Assembly: GCA_029821635.1 (NCBI GenBank)
Contig: JALGSW010000023.1
Span: 1-36,483 of the forward strand
Source of the DNA: Candidatus Zipacnadia bacterium
GTDB taxonomy: Bacteria; Armatimonadota; Zipacnadia; Zipacnadales; UBA5352
Length of the DNA stretch: 36,483 bases
Direction: 5' to 3'
Position numbers and translations under genes: made by a program. Positions 18,101 to 25,919 of this stretch are shown here, one piece after another. The notes under the pieces are model-generated. The model was not told the DNA's origin and made no database searches. It was given only the letters and a program-made list of their open reading frames with translations. Positions within the stretch are counted from its first letter, which is position 1, and each line of letters starts with the position of its first letter.

Positions 18101-18208
18101 GCGCAGTTCTCCGGTAATGAGCGCGCTGCCGGTCTTGGCGTTCACGGTGCTGGCTCCCATCGTCGCCGCTATCACGATTGCGGCTATCAGCGACATGTAT
18201 CTACTCAT
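15176..18208 (-). CDS. Exported heparinase II/III-like polysaccharide lyase
   Basis: 1010 residues. The start is supported by AGGAG nine bases upstream, and the signal peptide ends near 'STVNA-KT'. A zinc-ribbon-like set of four Cys (92, 95, 122, 125, two CXXC pairs with 'CPNCG' and 'CGNCDQWFP') precedes the helical barrel. Heparinase-superfamily landmarks follow: 'NAGMHQYAMA' (N331, H335), 'GYSRI' (Y388) and the lid-sheet motif 'YGHGHHDRLNY' (about 563-573), then 'SHNTCMV'. In PL12, PL15, PL17 and PL21 enzymes such Asn, His and Tyr residues carry out beta-elimination of uronic-acid polysaccharides. The C-terminal half is the beta-sandwich. The exact substrate (heparin-like, alginate-like or other) cannot be told. 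It probably acts in the periplasm or outside. The AlbA_2 gene is 87 bases upstream on the same strand. Confidence 0.88.
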   Translation of the reverse strand: MSRYMSLIAAIVIAATMGASTVNAKTGSALITGELRENAIRNCERYEWAASFRDALIAKVQPWMEMSDEELWRLLPSQDMPRDAAVNRGDGCPNCGQEHYKAPYNPSRWHVDFLERPWQVRCGNCDQWFPSNDFAAYYQSALDEQGKFRLGEGDPRFLQPREGENPDWVDDGTGVEVGGKKWFAAAFYAFNIWTKLLDVTEKMAVVYTLTGDPAYAHKAGVLLDRMADLYPEIDYMPHFRLGMEASTGGSGRGRVQGKIWETWTAQRCSLAYDHIFEALMQDDELVDFSARMAEAHHTGEKSTPEAIARHIEDHLLREFIIGVEDRRIAGNAGMHQYAMACAAIALDHPEDTEAALDWLFQAGGGGIPLIMQQRLSRDGLSDEAALGYSRIPALSFYEVVGLLAHYPAYDKHDILRDYPKFRACYSLGAGVRMADTFSPNWGDGDKCMNHSTTGMTVGREMALQGYGLFGGEKLAREVWFANRKSLDNLFALSPGRVRAAEGIHWQLYEEDPEAVQAGLERDLAGDPGPLVSYNSGGHGMAVLQAPQRGADCRALAMYYGRMYGHGHHDRLNYLLYVDDIVMVPDMGYPLYTGQWPKRFGWVDHIISHNTCMVNDTNPDSQSFSGKTKLFAQTGPVRVVDVDGGDVYEGVTTYRRCMTMVDVDETNSYVLDLFWVRGGSNHRLIQNGGGPTAATQGLTLTEQPTGTLAGPDVAYGEPYDGDLNSRYTGTGFSFLENVSKAGSSSAFQVDWRIFDPRWERPEDWERHLRVHNLGEVDEVVLADGLPPAFKGNPPRLRYLLRSRLGEDVQSQFVTVIEPYAKDPIIASVRALPVESDGEGFAAAVEVTLTDGRRDVLLVTEEEAALSAGGVSMNGRVGLVRFDGDTVQQRVLIQGERLEAGGDALTLPASALRGTLASWDDSDPARVLLKLEGVELARERPDDVVGRYIIFENSERSDASYRIEEVVDATTVRIDTFSLVERFVDPSDYDQGLIYTIAPGDAFTIALSAVGE

Positions 18209-18295
18209 TGAGAGGTTCTCCTCGCCAGCTGGAAGATAGAGGAAGCGGGCATACTGGTCCAGTTCGGGAATCCTGAAGGTCTCTGGAGGACTGCC

Positions 18296-19408
18296 TCATT
18301 GCTGGCTCTTGCCGTCTCTGTCCCACATGCCAAGCACCCGCGCTACTTCATCGCCCATGCCCTCATTGAGGAGTCCCGTCAGTCCATCTACTTCAGTGGA
18401 CCGTGTGACTGTGTCCCGCGGTTCTCCGTAGATGCCAAAGCCATACTCTACCCCCACTGCACCGTGATAGCCAGCTTTCGTGTAGAAAAGCTCGGCGGCC
18501 TCGAAGAGCGGCTTGACCCGCTCCTCGAATCCGGATCGAGCGTGTCGCTCACCGGCCGTTGACGCCCCGAAGCAGAAATGGCCACTTGTGTTAAGGTAGT
18601 AGCCCCTGTCTTCCATGCTCATCACATAGACCTCGTGCGCACCGAACTTGCGCGGCGGTCCCTTCGGCCACCCATCCTTAGCGCTGAACTTAGGATCATC
18701 TATTGCCGGCCATTGGCAATGAGGAAACGCTCTCTCGATCACGTACGGGAACAGCCCCTCCATCGCCGCCCTGGGATAGAAGAGACAGTGCCAGAAGGCA
18801 TTAGCTTCGCGTCGTGGCAATAGTTGATGACTCATCTCGCGTACGTACTGCGTGAGGCGCATACCCCGCTCATGCTCGTCGAGCAGTGCCTCGACGCCTG
18901 CACGATTGGCCTCCGCCTTCCGGTATAGTCTGTTAAGTTCTGTCCGGTCATCCAAGCGCACCGGCTCGGTGCGGTTCCCGTCTCTAACGGGCACCGTACC
19001 CGACTGAATGTGTATGTGCGGAGGGTCTGGGCTCTCGGGTATGGCCAGTGCGGCGACAAAATGCGCGTCCCCGATCTCGATGATATGCACGGTGAAGTGA
19101 GGGCGTGGGGACAGATGGTCGGACGCGACTTGGTAGAGCGTCTCCCCCGGCGTGCCGACATTGGGGATCCCGTTGATCTGGTCTGGACCTACAAGCGGGC
19201 GGTTATCCTTGTCAGCGTCCAGGCCAATGAACAGCCAACCTCCCCATGCGTTAGCGAAGGATGCTATGGACTTGGCGATGTCTTCGCTCTGGCCCCATTT
19301 CCCAGGTCCCTTGTACTCCACGTGCATTTGCTCGCAGAAATCAGCGAGTTTAGACAGATGTGGTTCCTTCAGTTCCTGCAACGGCTTCTGGAATGGGTTG
19401 AGCCTCAT
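18296..19408 (-). CDS. AlbA_2 (Schlafen-type) domain protein
   Basis: 370 residues. The start is fixed by GGAGG seven bases before ATG. Residues about 25-150 carry the AlbA_2 hallmarks: 'VEYKGPGKWGQSEDIAKSIASFANAWGGWLFIGLD', with the E-x-K strand, the helix ending in SFANAxGGxLxIG, and later 'PHIHIQSGTVPVRDGN'. This domain is found in Schlafen proteins and in many bacterial putative transcription regulators and nucleases. The C-terminal 200 residues are not recognised. Sampled lines of the gene count about 57-63% GC against about 72% in the adjacent xth gene, hinting at transfer. It begins 22 bases after the xth stop codon, so the two are likely one transcript. DNA or RNA binding is known for the family; its role here is unknown. 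Confidence 0.75.
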   Translation of the reverse strand: MRLNPFQKPLQELKEPHLSKLADFCEQMHVEYKGPGKWGQSEDIAKSIASFANAWGGWLFIGLDADKDNRPLVGPDQINGIPNVGTPGETLYQVASDHLSPRPHFTVHIIEIGDAHFVAALAIPESPDPPHIHIQSGTVPVRDGNRTEPVRLDDRTELNRLYRKAEANRAGVEALLDEHERGMRLTQYVREMSHQLLPRREANAFWHCLFYPRAAMEGLFPYVIERAFPHCQWPAIDDPKFSAKDGWPKGPPRKFGAHEVYVMSMEDRGYYLNTSGHFCFGASTAGERHARSGFEERVKPLFEAAELFYTKAGYHGAVGVEYGFGIYGEPRDTVTRSTEVDGLTGLLNEGMGDEVARVLGMWDRDGKSQQ

Positions 19409-19430
19409 ATGATCCCCTCCGGCTCTTTCT

Positions 19431-20231
19431 TCAGAACTCGAACCGCGCGAGCACCGGCGTATGGTCCGACGGCTTCTCCGCCAGCCGCGGTTCAATGTCG
19501 ATCCAGCAGTCCTCGCACAGCCGCGCCAGCGGCTTCGTCGCCATGATGTGATCGACCCGCCAGCCGTGGCGGTTCGCCACCGATGTGGTCTCGCGGTAGT
19601 CGTAGAACGAGTACTCGACCGCGTCCGGGCGCTTCATTCGGAAGCAGTCCACGAAGCCCCAGTCGGAGACGCCGGCGAACGCCGCGCGCGCGTCCGGGTG
19701 GAAGTCCGGGTGGTTAAGGTGCCGGTCGGGCTCCCAGATGTCGATCGGCTGGGGCGCGACGTTCATGTCGCCGACCCACAGCACGCGCGCGCGCGGGCTC
19801 CAGCGCCGCTCGAAGAACGCGCGCAGCCGCGCCAGCCAGTCGAGCTTGTAGGCGAAGGCCTCGTGGTCAATACTGCGGCCCTGCGGGACGTAGGTGTTGA
19901 CGATCGGCAGCGGGGTGCGCGGGCTCTCCGGCGTCGGCTGCACCGCCACGGCGAGCAGCCGGGTGGCGTCCGCGGGCTCGACACCGTCATCGAAGCCGCG
20001 AGTGAGCAGTTTCATGGGCAGGCGGCTGGCGGTCGCGACGCCGTTGTAGGACTTCTGGCCGGCGAAGAGCACGTCGTAGCCCAGCTCGCGCAGGTCATCG
20101 ACCGGGAAAAGCTCATCGGTGACCTTCGTCTCCTGCATGCACAGCACGTCGGGCTGCTGCTGCGCGCAGAAGTCCACGATGCGCGGCATACGCGAGCGGA
20201 CGGAGTTCACGTTCCAGGTGGCGATGAGCAT
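19431..20231 (-). CDS. xth: Exodeoxyribonuclease III
   Basis: 266 residues, the normal length for the ExoIII branch of the endonuclease/exonuclease/phosphatase family. Active-site residues are visible: N7 in 'WNVNSVR', E34 in 'CMQETKV', Y114 in 'NTYVPQG', D155 and N157 in 'GDMNVAP', and the terminal 'SDHTPV' His near 257. The enzyme cuts at abasic sites and degrades 3' ends of duplex DNA in base excision repair in the cytosol, using a divalent metal. It is the upstream partner of the AlbA_2 gene (22-base gap). A hairpin at 20277-20305 separates it from the PEP-CTERM gene upstream. Confidence 0.95.
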   Translation of the reverse strand: MLIATWNVNSVRSRMPRIVDFCAQQQPDVLCMQETKVTDELFPVDDLRELGYDVLFAGQKSYNGVATASRLPMKLLTRGFDDGVEPADATRLLAVAVQPTPESPRTPLPIVNTYVPQGRSIDHEAFAYKLDWLARLRAFFERRWSPRARVLWVGDMNVAPQPIDIWEPDRHLNHPDFHPDARAAFAGVSDWGFVDCFRMKRPDAVEYSFYDYRETTSVANRHGWRVDHIMATKPLARLCEDCWIDIEPRLAEKPSDHTPVLARFEF

Positions 20232-20276
20232 GGCGGCAGGTTCGCCGCGCCGGTGCGCAATGCCTCCAGACGCGAA

Positions 20277-20305
20277 GCGGCCCCCGCCGGGGTGGCGGAG
20301 GCCGC
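20277..20305 (-). terminator. GC-rich hairpin downstream of the PEP-CTERM gene
   Basis: Arms GCGGCCCCCGCC and GGCGGAGGCCGC with loop GGGGT; one of twelve pairs is mismatched. It begins about 28 bases past the stop of the PEP-CTERM gene and lies before xth, so it is a likely terminator for the former. No strong T-run follows on the minus strand. A near-identical perfect copy is at 21858-21886. Confidence 0.6.
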
Positions 20306-20333
20306 GTGTGTGACCTTGGTGCGTTGCGAGATG

Positions 20334-21482
20334 CTACTTGTTGCGCTTGCGGCTGCGGATCGCCCCGGCGATGCCGGTGCATGCGAGCAGGAGCCATGTT
20401 GCGGGCTCGGGGGAGTCGTCGCCGCCCGGGCTGGTGGGCGACGAGTACTGCCCAATGTATATCTCGTAGTTGCCGCCGGACCGGCCTTGCCAGACGACAG
20501 CGTCGTTCCATATCTGGGCGTAGGGTCGGCCGGCGCCCCTGTTTAGCGATGTCGTCTCGCCCGTGCCGTTGTCGTATACCATGACCTCGTAACTGTCGGA
20601 AGCATACATACCAGCATAAACCACCCTGTCGCCGAATATCTGCGATTGGGAGTACGCGTAGGAGTTGTCCGTAATCTGTCTGCTACTGGTTCCGTCGTAC
20701 ATGAAGATCTCGTCCATGTCGTGACTATCGGTCCAGATGACGTTGGAGCCCGACAACCCACGGAGAGCACGGGCGCTGTCGGTAACCAGAGTAGTGGTCG
20801 CGCCATCGTAGAGGAACACAGATGCACCGCTCTGCCACGCCACGTAGTCACCAGACACCTGAGGACTGCTCTGGTTGGTATCGTCCTTGGTGAGCTGTGA
20901 TGTCACACCGGTCCCGTGGTTGTAGAGGAAGATCTCCACGTCGGTCCCAGGGTCGTCGTAGCCGGCCCAGACCACGTTGTCTCCGGACACCTGCGCGCCA
21001 TAAACGCGGTAGGGGCCGGCACTTATCTGTGTGGTCGTTCCGGCGCTGTGGTCGTAGAGGAAGACGTCACGCCCTCCGCTCCAGTCGCCGTACCAAACGA
21101 CGTTGTCACCGGATACCACTGGATCGTACTCCGTCGCGATGTTGTCCGTGAGTCTCGTCGTCGCAGTGCCGTCGTGAAGGAAGAGCTCACCCCACCCGTC
21201 CTGTTCATCTCGCCAGAGCACATTGCTGCCCGATATGCGCGCGTTGCCGTCCCCGTCGTCATTGTCGGTCAACTGCTGTATCGCCATTCCGTCCCAGAGG
21301 AAGATCTCGTTGTCGTGGCCGTCGCTGCCACGCCAGACAACAGTGTTGCCGGACACCTGCGGATAGCAGTCGTCGTAGGTGTTGGCGGTGAGCTGTGTAA
21401 CCGTCCATCCCTGTCCAACGGCGGCGCTGGCGCATATGGCCAACGCCGCCGCTGAGCAGCAAACCATCCAGAGTCGATTCAT
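20334..21482 (-). CDS. Exported beta-propeller protein with PEP-CTERM sorting signal
   Basis: 382 residues. The start ATG has GGAGGTGA ten bases upstream, much better than earlier in-frame codons. The signal peptide ends near 'SAAVGQ'. Eight repeats of about 42 residues follow, each with a core like 'VSGDNVVW' then 'EIFLYDG', as in TolB/YWTD-type propellers. The tail 'DSPEPATWLLLACTGIAGAI' plus 'RSRKRNK' is a standard PEP-CTERM signal (PEP motif, hydrophobic helix, basic end), which directs exosortase-dependent processing and surface display in exopolysaccharide-producing bacteria. No exosortase gene is in this window. Sampled lines are clearly lower in GC (about 53%) than neighbours. A second copy of its tail is found upstream. 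Confidence 0.88.
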   Translation of the reverse strand: MNRLWMVCCSAAALAICASAAVGQGWTVTQLTANTYDDCYPQVSGNTVVWRGSDGHDNEIFLWDGMAIQQLTDNDDGDGNARISGSNVLWRDEQDGWGELFLHDGTATTRLTDNIATEYDPVVSGDNVVWYGDWSGGRDVFLYDHSAGTTTQISAGPYRVYGAQVSGDNVVWAGYDDPGTDVEIFLYNHGTGVTSQLTKDDTNQSSPQVSGDYVAWQSGASVFLYDGATTTLVTDSARALRGLSGSNVIWTDSHDMDEIFMYDGTSSRQITDNSYAYSQSQIFGDRVVYAGMYASDSYEVMVYDNGTGETTSLNRGAGRPYAQIWNDAVVWQGRSGGNYEIYIGQYSSPTSPGGDDSPEPATWLLLACTGIAGAIRSRKRNK

Positions 21483-21857
21483 GTTGGGCGCGTCACCTCC
21501 GTTGCGGTCGCTGGTGCTGCCCCCTGAACACTCCTCGATGCAAGTCGCCGCCTCCCGGATGCCACCTCCTCCCACAGCCTGGTGCGGCAGAGGTACAGAC
21601 TCGAGGCCTGCTGCCGTACAGCAACACACACCTCCACACACGCCGATCGCGTGCATGCAGGTGCTTTGAGATTGGCGTCGGATCGCTGCATGACAGGCTC
21701 CCCATGAGCCTCAGCAGGCACGGTCCTCAAGCCAGATGCGTGTAGCATTTTCGCCACTTTGGAGAATCGACCTCCTCACAACCACCTCACAATTCACTCA
21801 TGTCACATATCAGCTCCGCATTGATACGTAGGTGTGGCGATGACCACACACATAGAA
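21483..21857. other. 375-base stretch without a gene, leader/promoter region of the PEP-CTERM gene
   Basis: No ORF with coding character is seen on either strand. The stretch is lower in GC than the rest of the window and should contain the minus-strand promoter of the PEP-CTERM gene. I looked for sigma70 and sigma54 patterns and found none convincing. Confidence 0.4.
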
Positions 21858-21886
21858 GCGGCCCCCGCCGGGGTGGCGGGGGCCGC
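21858..21886 (-). terminator. Perfect GC-rich hairpin downstream of the orphan PEP-CTERM tail
   Basis: Arms GCGGCCCCCGCC and GGCGGGGGCCGC form twelve perfect pairs around loop GGGGT. It is the copied version of the hairpin at 20277-20305, at the same distance from the tail's stop codon. With its parent gene missing it has no obvious present job. Confidence 0.6.
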
Positions 21887-21914
21887 GTGTGTGGCGATGG
21901 TGCGTTGCGAGCTG

Positions 21915-22011
21915 CTACTTGTTGCGCTTGCGGCTGCTAATCGCGCCGGCGATGCCGGTGCATGCGAGCAGGAGCCATGTGGCGGGCTCGGGGGAGTCAT
22001 CGCCAGCCGAG
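21915..22011 (-). pseudogene. Orphan PEP-CTERM tail (duplicated 3' end of a PEP-CTERM gene)
   Basis: On the minus strand this encodes 'DDSPEPATWLLLACTGIAGA' followed by 'ISSRKRNK' and a stop, nearly the same as the end of the intact PEP-CTERM protein. The surrounding block (about 21856-22006) lines up without gaps to 20275-20425 with roughly ten differences by eye, including the hairpin. No propeller repeat, start codon or ribosome site lies upstream on that strand; instead one meets the leader of the adaptor gene at 22158. It is best explained as what is left of a second PEP-CTERM gene after deletion of its body. Confidence 0.75.
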
Positions 22012-22157
22012 CCAGCGGGCGTCCCCTGCCACGCAGCTACCTCACAGTCTCCAGTACTGTGGACGCCACCCCAGGGAGGAGAAGGGTGCACTCGCGGCGT
22101 AAGCTCTTCTGCTTGCAGCACCTGACCAGCCGTGCCCGACACGCGAGGAGGCGGAGG

Positions 22158-23987
22158 ATGTCCGAAGAGCAGGGAAGTCGTCCCGAGGCCGACGGAGCCC
22201 CGAGCGCGGGGGCCGCGGCGGATGAGAGGCGCCAGCGGAGGCGCAATGCGAAGCGGCGCGGCTGGATGAGGTGGCTCTGGGCACTGCCGCTGCTCGCGCT
22301 GGCGGCGTTCTTCATCTGGCAGGCGCGCCGGCCCGCCGGGGTCGAGGTCGTCCGTCCGCAGAAGCGCCTCGTCGTGCAGACGCTCACCGCCAGCGGGCGC
22401 GTTGAGGGCGCCCGCAACGTCGAGCTCTCCGCCGACCGCACCGGCATCCTCGTCGATCTGCTCGTGGCCGAGGGCGACCGCGTCGAGGCCGGGGACGTCG
22501 TCGCACGCATCTCCGCCGACGTCGAGTCCGCCGAGTTGCTGCAGGCCGGGGCCGCAGTTGCCACGGCTCGCGCGAGCCTGAGCGAGGCCCGCGCCTCCGC
22601 CGCCACGCTCGCCCCCACCATCCGCCAGGCCGAAGCCGAGGTCGCGGGAGGCATCGAGCAGGCCCGCGAGCGGCTCGCCGCCGCCGAAGCCCGGCTCGAC
22701 GAGCTGCTCGCCGGCGGGCGCGCGGAGGAGGTGCGTGAAGCCGCGGCGGCCGTCGAGCAGGCTCGCACGCGCCTCGACCAGGCTGAGCTGGACGTGCAGC
22801 GCGCCCGTTCGCTCGCCACCTCCGACGCCACCGCGCGCGCGGCGCTGGAGCGGTCTGAGGCGGCCGTGCGCAACGCGACCGCGCGCGAGCAGGAGGTCAG
22901 CACGCGGCTCGAGCAGGCGCAGCGCGATCTTGACCGCGCGCGGCGCCTGTACGATGAGGGCGTGATGGCCGAGGCCGACTACGAGGCCGCGCGCACCACC
23001 GCGGAGACCGCCGGGAAGAGCGTCGAGCAGGCGCAGGCGGCCCTCCGCCAGGCAGAGGTCGAGGCCGAGCGGCAGCGCAAGCTGCTGGAGGTGACGCGCG
23101 AGCAGGAGCTCGACCGCGCGCAGACCGATCGCGAGAGCGCCGGTAGCCAGCTTCAGGCCGCGCAAGCCCGGCTTGAGCTGGTGAGCGGCCCGGCGCGCGC
23201 CGAGCAGATCACGCAGCAACGCGCCGAGGTCCGCTCGGCCCACGCGGCGCTGGACCAGGCCCTCAAAGCGGGCCCCGCGCGCGTGGAGAGCATCCGGCGC
23301 ACCCCGGCCGGCGAGCGCGTGCGCGTCGCGGAGAGGCGCCTCGAGGAGGCAGTCGCGGCGCGTGACACGGTGCTTACGCGGCTGGAGCGGACCGCCGTGG
23401 GCGCGCGCTTCGCAGGCATCGTCACCGAGGTCGTCCGCGAGCCCGGCGACGTCGTGACGCCCGGCCAGGCGATCGTGATGGTCTCCGAGATGGAGCGGCC
23501 CGAGATCCACGTCGAGATCGACGAGCGCGACATCGCCTCGGTCGCCGTCGGGCAGACCGCGCTGCTCACCGCCGACGCCTACCCCGAGCTGGCGCTCGAC
23601 GCGGTCGTCGAGCGCATCGCGCCCGAGGCGATCACCGAGCGCGGCGTCGTGGACGTGGTCCTGCGCCCGATCGATCCGCCCGAGTGGCTGCGCGCAGGCA
23701 TGACCGTGGATGCCGGCATCGTCATCGAGGGCAAGCAAGAGATGCTCGTGCTGCCCATCGGCATGATCGTGCTTTCCGGTCGCGAGCCATCGGTGCTGGT
23801 CGTGGACGACGGCGAAGTGCGGCGGCTGAAGGTTGAGACCGGCGTCGGCGGCGTGCGGGGCACAGCCATCCGCAGCGGCCTGAACGAGGAGGCGCTGGTC
23901 GTCCGCGACCCGACCTCGGTGAGAGTAGGCGAGCGCGTGCGGCCCATCGAGACGTCGCCGACTGCCGAGGGCGAGCCGGATGTTTGA
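22158..23987 (+). CDS. HlyD/MacA-type periplasmic adaptor with a long coiled coil
   Basis: 609 residues from the ATG at 22158, preceded by AGGAGGCGGAGG; the earlier open frame belongs to the orphan tail region. A charged cytosolic N-terminus is followed by one membrane segment (about 36-54, 'RWLWALPLLALAAFFIW'). Then come the first half of the lipoyl domain ('LSADRTGILVDLLVAEGDRVEAGDVVARI'), a very long Ala/Glu/Arg-rich alpha-hairpin (about 120-400), the second lipoyl half ('ARFAGIVTEVVREPGDVVTPGQAIVMV') and a membrane-proximal domain. Such adaptors link an inner-membrane ABC permease to an outer-membrane channel for export. It overlaps the permease gene by 8 bases. No TolC-like gene is present in the window. 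Confidence 0.92.
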   Translation: MSEEQGSRPEADGAPSAGAAADERRQRRRNAKRRGWMRWLWALPLLALAAFFIWQARRPAGVEVVRPQKRLVVQTLTASGRVEGARNVELSADRTGILVDLLVAEGDRVEAGDVVARISADVESAELLQAGAAVATARASLSEARASAATLAPTIRQAEAEVAGGIEQARERLAAAEARLDELLAGGRAEEVREAAAAVEQARTRLDQAELDVQRARSLATSDATARAALERSEAAVRNATAREQEVSTRLEQAQRDLDRARRLYDEGVMAEADYEAARTTAETAGKSVEQAQAALRQAEVEAERQRKLLEVTREQELDRAQTDRESAGSQLQAAQARLELVSGPARAEQITQQRAEVRSAHAALDQALKAGPARVESIRRTPAGERVRVAERRLEEAVAARDTVLTRLERTAVGARFAGIVTEVVREPGDVVTPGQAIVMVSEMERPEIHVEIDERDIASVAVGQTALLTADAYPELALDAVVERIAPEAITERGVVDVVLRPIDPPEWLRAGMTVDAGIVIEGKQEMLVLPIGMIVLSGREPSVLVVDDGEVRRLKVETGVGGVRGTAIRSGLNEEALVVRDPTSVRVGERVRPIETSPTAEGEPDV

Positions 23988-25221
23988 GCTGCGGCTGGCG
24001 GTGCGGCACCTGCGAGCAGGTGGATGGCAGACGGTGCTGATCCTCGGCGGCGTGGCGATGGCGGTCACGCTGGTGGTCTTCATCGGCTGCCTAATCGGCG
24101 GGCTGCAGCGCAGCATCGTGGACACGATCACCGGCCCGATCGCGCACATCACGCTCAGTGCTCCCCAGCGTGTGCCCCGTGTCGCGCCGAAGGTGCCCGG
24201 GGCGCCCGATGCCCTCGTAATCTCCTCAAGGCAGCAGCGTCTGTGGCAGCCCGACACGATCGATGAGTGCGACTGCCTGCAGGCGCAGATCGACACGTTT
24301 GGCCACGTAACGGCCGTCGCGCCCGCCGTCTCGGGGCAGGCGCTGATCACGCGCGCGGGGGCGGAGGAGAGCGTGCGCGTGATCGGCTCGCCGCCCGCGC
24401 AGCAGGACGCGATCTCCGGCCTGGAGGAAGACCTGCTACGCGGCGACTACCTGCGCATGAAAGCAGACCAGGCGGTGATCGGCTACAGCCTCGCCGAGGA
24501 GCTCGGAGTCGATCTGCACGACCGCGTGCGCCTCACGACGGCGGGCGGCAACGCCGGCACCTTCACGGTCGGCGGGATCGTCTACACCGGCGCGGAGGGC
24601 ACGGACAAATCCACGGTCTTCATCACGCTGCGCGCCGGGCAGACGCTCTTCGCCACCGGCACGCTCGTCACCGCCTTCTCCGTGAAGCTCGATGACCCGT
24701 TCGTTGCGGATCAGGTCGCCGACGCGATGGCAGCTTCGCTCGACCTCGACGTGAACACGTGGATGCGTGACAACCCGCGCCTGCTCAACGCCCTGCGCGC
24801 GCAGACCAGCTCCGCGGTGCTCATCTCCGTCTTCAGCCTCGTGGCCTCGTCCTTCGCGATCGCGAGCGTGCTCGTGGTCAGCGTGCTCAAGCGGCAGAAG
24901 GAGATCGGCATCCTCAAGGCCATCGGCGCGCGCAGCAGGCAGATCCTGCGCGTCTTCACGCTCGAGGGGCTGATGATCGGGGTGCTCGGGGCGGTGGTCG
25001 GCGGTGCGCTGGGGTCGGGGATGGTGCTGCTGCTGACACGCGTTGAGGGCCCTGCGCCCGTACCGGGGGGGACGCCACAGGAGCTGTTCCCGGCCGCGCT
25101 GATCCCTGAGATCATTGCGGCGGCGATGATCGCCGCGGTCGTGGCGACCGTCATCGCGGCCGTCCTCCCGGCTCGCCAGGCCGCCAACCTCGACCCGGCG
25201 GAGGTCATCCGTGGTGGGTGA
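23980..25221 (+). CDS. MacB/LolC-type ABC transporter permease (FtsX family)
   Basis: 413 residues. The first membrane helix is at about 18-45, followed by a large periplasmic MacB-type core domain (about 45-270). The C-terminal FtsX domain has three helices around 'SVFSLVASSFAIASVLVVSV', 'EGLMIGVLGAVVGGALGSGM' and 'IAAAMIAAVVATVIAAVLPA', with the cytosolic coupling segment 'KRQKEIGILKAIGARSRQI' between the first two, and it ends 'ANLDPAEVIRGG' as expected. These type VII ABC permeases work as mechanotransmitters for lipoprotein, peptide or drug export. The start overlaps the adaptor's stop by 8 bases, and the stop overlaps the ATPase start by 11 bases, so the three products form one complex. 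Confidence 0.93.
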   Translation: MFELRLAVRHLRAGGWQTVLILGGVAMAVTLVVFIGCLIGGLQRSIVDTITGPIAHITLSAPQRVPRVAPKVPGAPDALVISSRQQRLWQPDTIDECDCLQAQIDTFGHVTAVAPAVSGQALITRAGAEESVRVIGSPPAQQDAISGLEEDLLRGDYLRMKADQAVIGYSLAEELGVDLHDRVRLTTAGGNAGTFTVGGIVYTGAEGTDKSTVFITLRAGQTLFATGTLVTAFSVKLDDPFVADQVADAMAASLDLDVNTWMRDNPRLLNALRAQTSSAVLISVFSLVASSFAIASVLVVSVLKRQKEIGILKAIGARSRQILRVFTLEGLMIGVLGAVVGGALGSGMVLLLTRVEGPAPVPGGTPQELFPAALIPEIIAAAMIAAVVATVIAAVLPARQAANLDPAEVIRGG

Positions 25222-25906
25222 GGCCAGGGGCGTTCCGGCGGTCGAGGCGATCGGCCTGCAAAAGACCTACTTCGGCGCGGTGCCGGTGAGGGTGCTTCAT
25301 GGCATCGACATGCGCGTTGAGGCGGGGGAATTCGTGTCGGTACTCGGGCAGTCCGGCTCGGGCAAGTCCACGCTGCTCAACTGCATCGGTGCCCTCGACC
25401 GCCCCACCGATGGACGCGTAATCGTCGCGGGGCAGGACCTCGCCGACCTCGATGACGACGAACTCGCCGACCTGCGCAACATGACCGTGGGCTTCGTTTT
25501 CCAGTTCCACTACCTGCAGGACGAGTTCACCTGCCTGGAGAACACGCTGATGCCGATCAGCATCCGCAAAGGCCAGGCCGATCCTGAGGACGTCGAGCGC
25601 GTGACGGACCTGCTTGAGCGAGTCGGCCTCGGGCACCGGCTGGGTAACCTGCCGAGCCAGCTCTCCGGCGGCGAGCAGCAGCGCACGGCGATCGTGCGCG
25701 CGCTGGCGAATCAGCCGCGACTGGTGCTGGCCGACGAGCCGACGGGGAACCTCGACAGCACGTCCTCCGCGCAGGTCTTCGGGCTGATGCGGGAGATCAA
25801 CCAGGAGACGGGGGTGGCGTTCGTGTTGGTGACGCACGATGACCGCCTCGCCGCCCAGGGCGACCGCATCCTGCGCATCGAGGACGGCCTGCTGACCGAG
25901 GAGTAG
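25211..25906 (+). CDS. MacB/LolD-type ABC transporter ATP-binding protein
   Basis: 231 residues, GTG start at 25211 inside the end of the permease gene (a second GTG follows directly). Walker A 'GQSGSGKST' (46-54), Q-loop region 'VGFVFQFHYL', signature 'LSGGEQQR', Walker B 'LVLADEP' and the H-loop 'VLVTHDD' are all intact. The 'VFQFHYLQDEFTCLENTLMP' segment is typical of the LolD/MacB group. It powers the permease encoded just upstream. Order adaptor-permease-ATPase and the tight overlaps indicate one operon. The cargo is unknown. Confidence 0.95.
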   Translation: MVGEARGVPAVEAIGLQKTYFGAVPVRVLHGIDMRVEAGEFVSVLGQSGSGKSTLLNCIGALDRPTDGRVIVAGQDLADLDDDELADLRNMTVGFVFQFHYLQDEFTCLENTLMPISIRKGQADPEDVERVTDLLERVGLGHRLGNLPSQLSGGEQQRTAIVRALANQPRLVLADEPTGNLDSTSSAQVFGLMREINQETGVAFVLVTHDDRLAAQGDRILRIEDGLLTEE

Positions 25907-25919
25907 GCGCACCCCAGGT

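Noticed and set aside
21915..24350. An 811-codon minus-strand open frame opposite the adaptor gene
   Set aside because: It is the shadow of the adaptor and permease genes in GC-rich DNA. Only its last ~30 codons (the orphan PEP-CTERM tail) mean anything.
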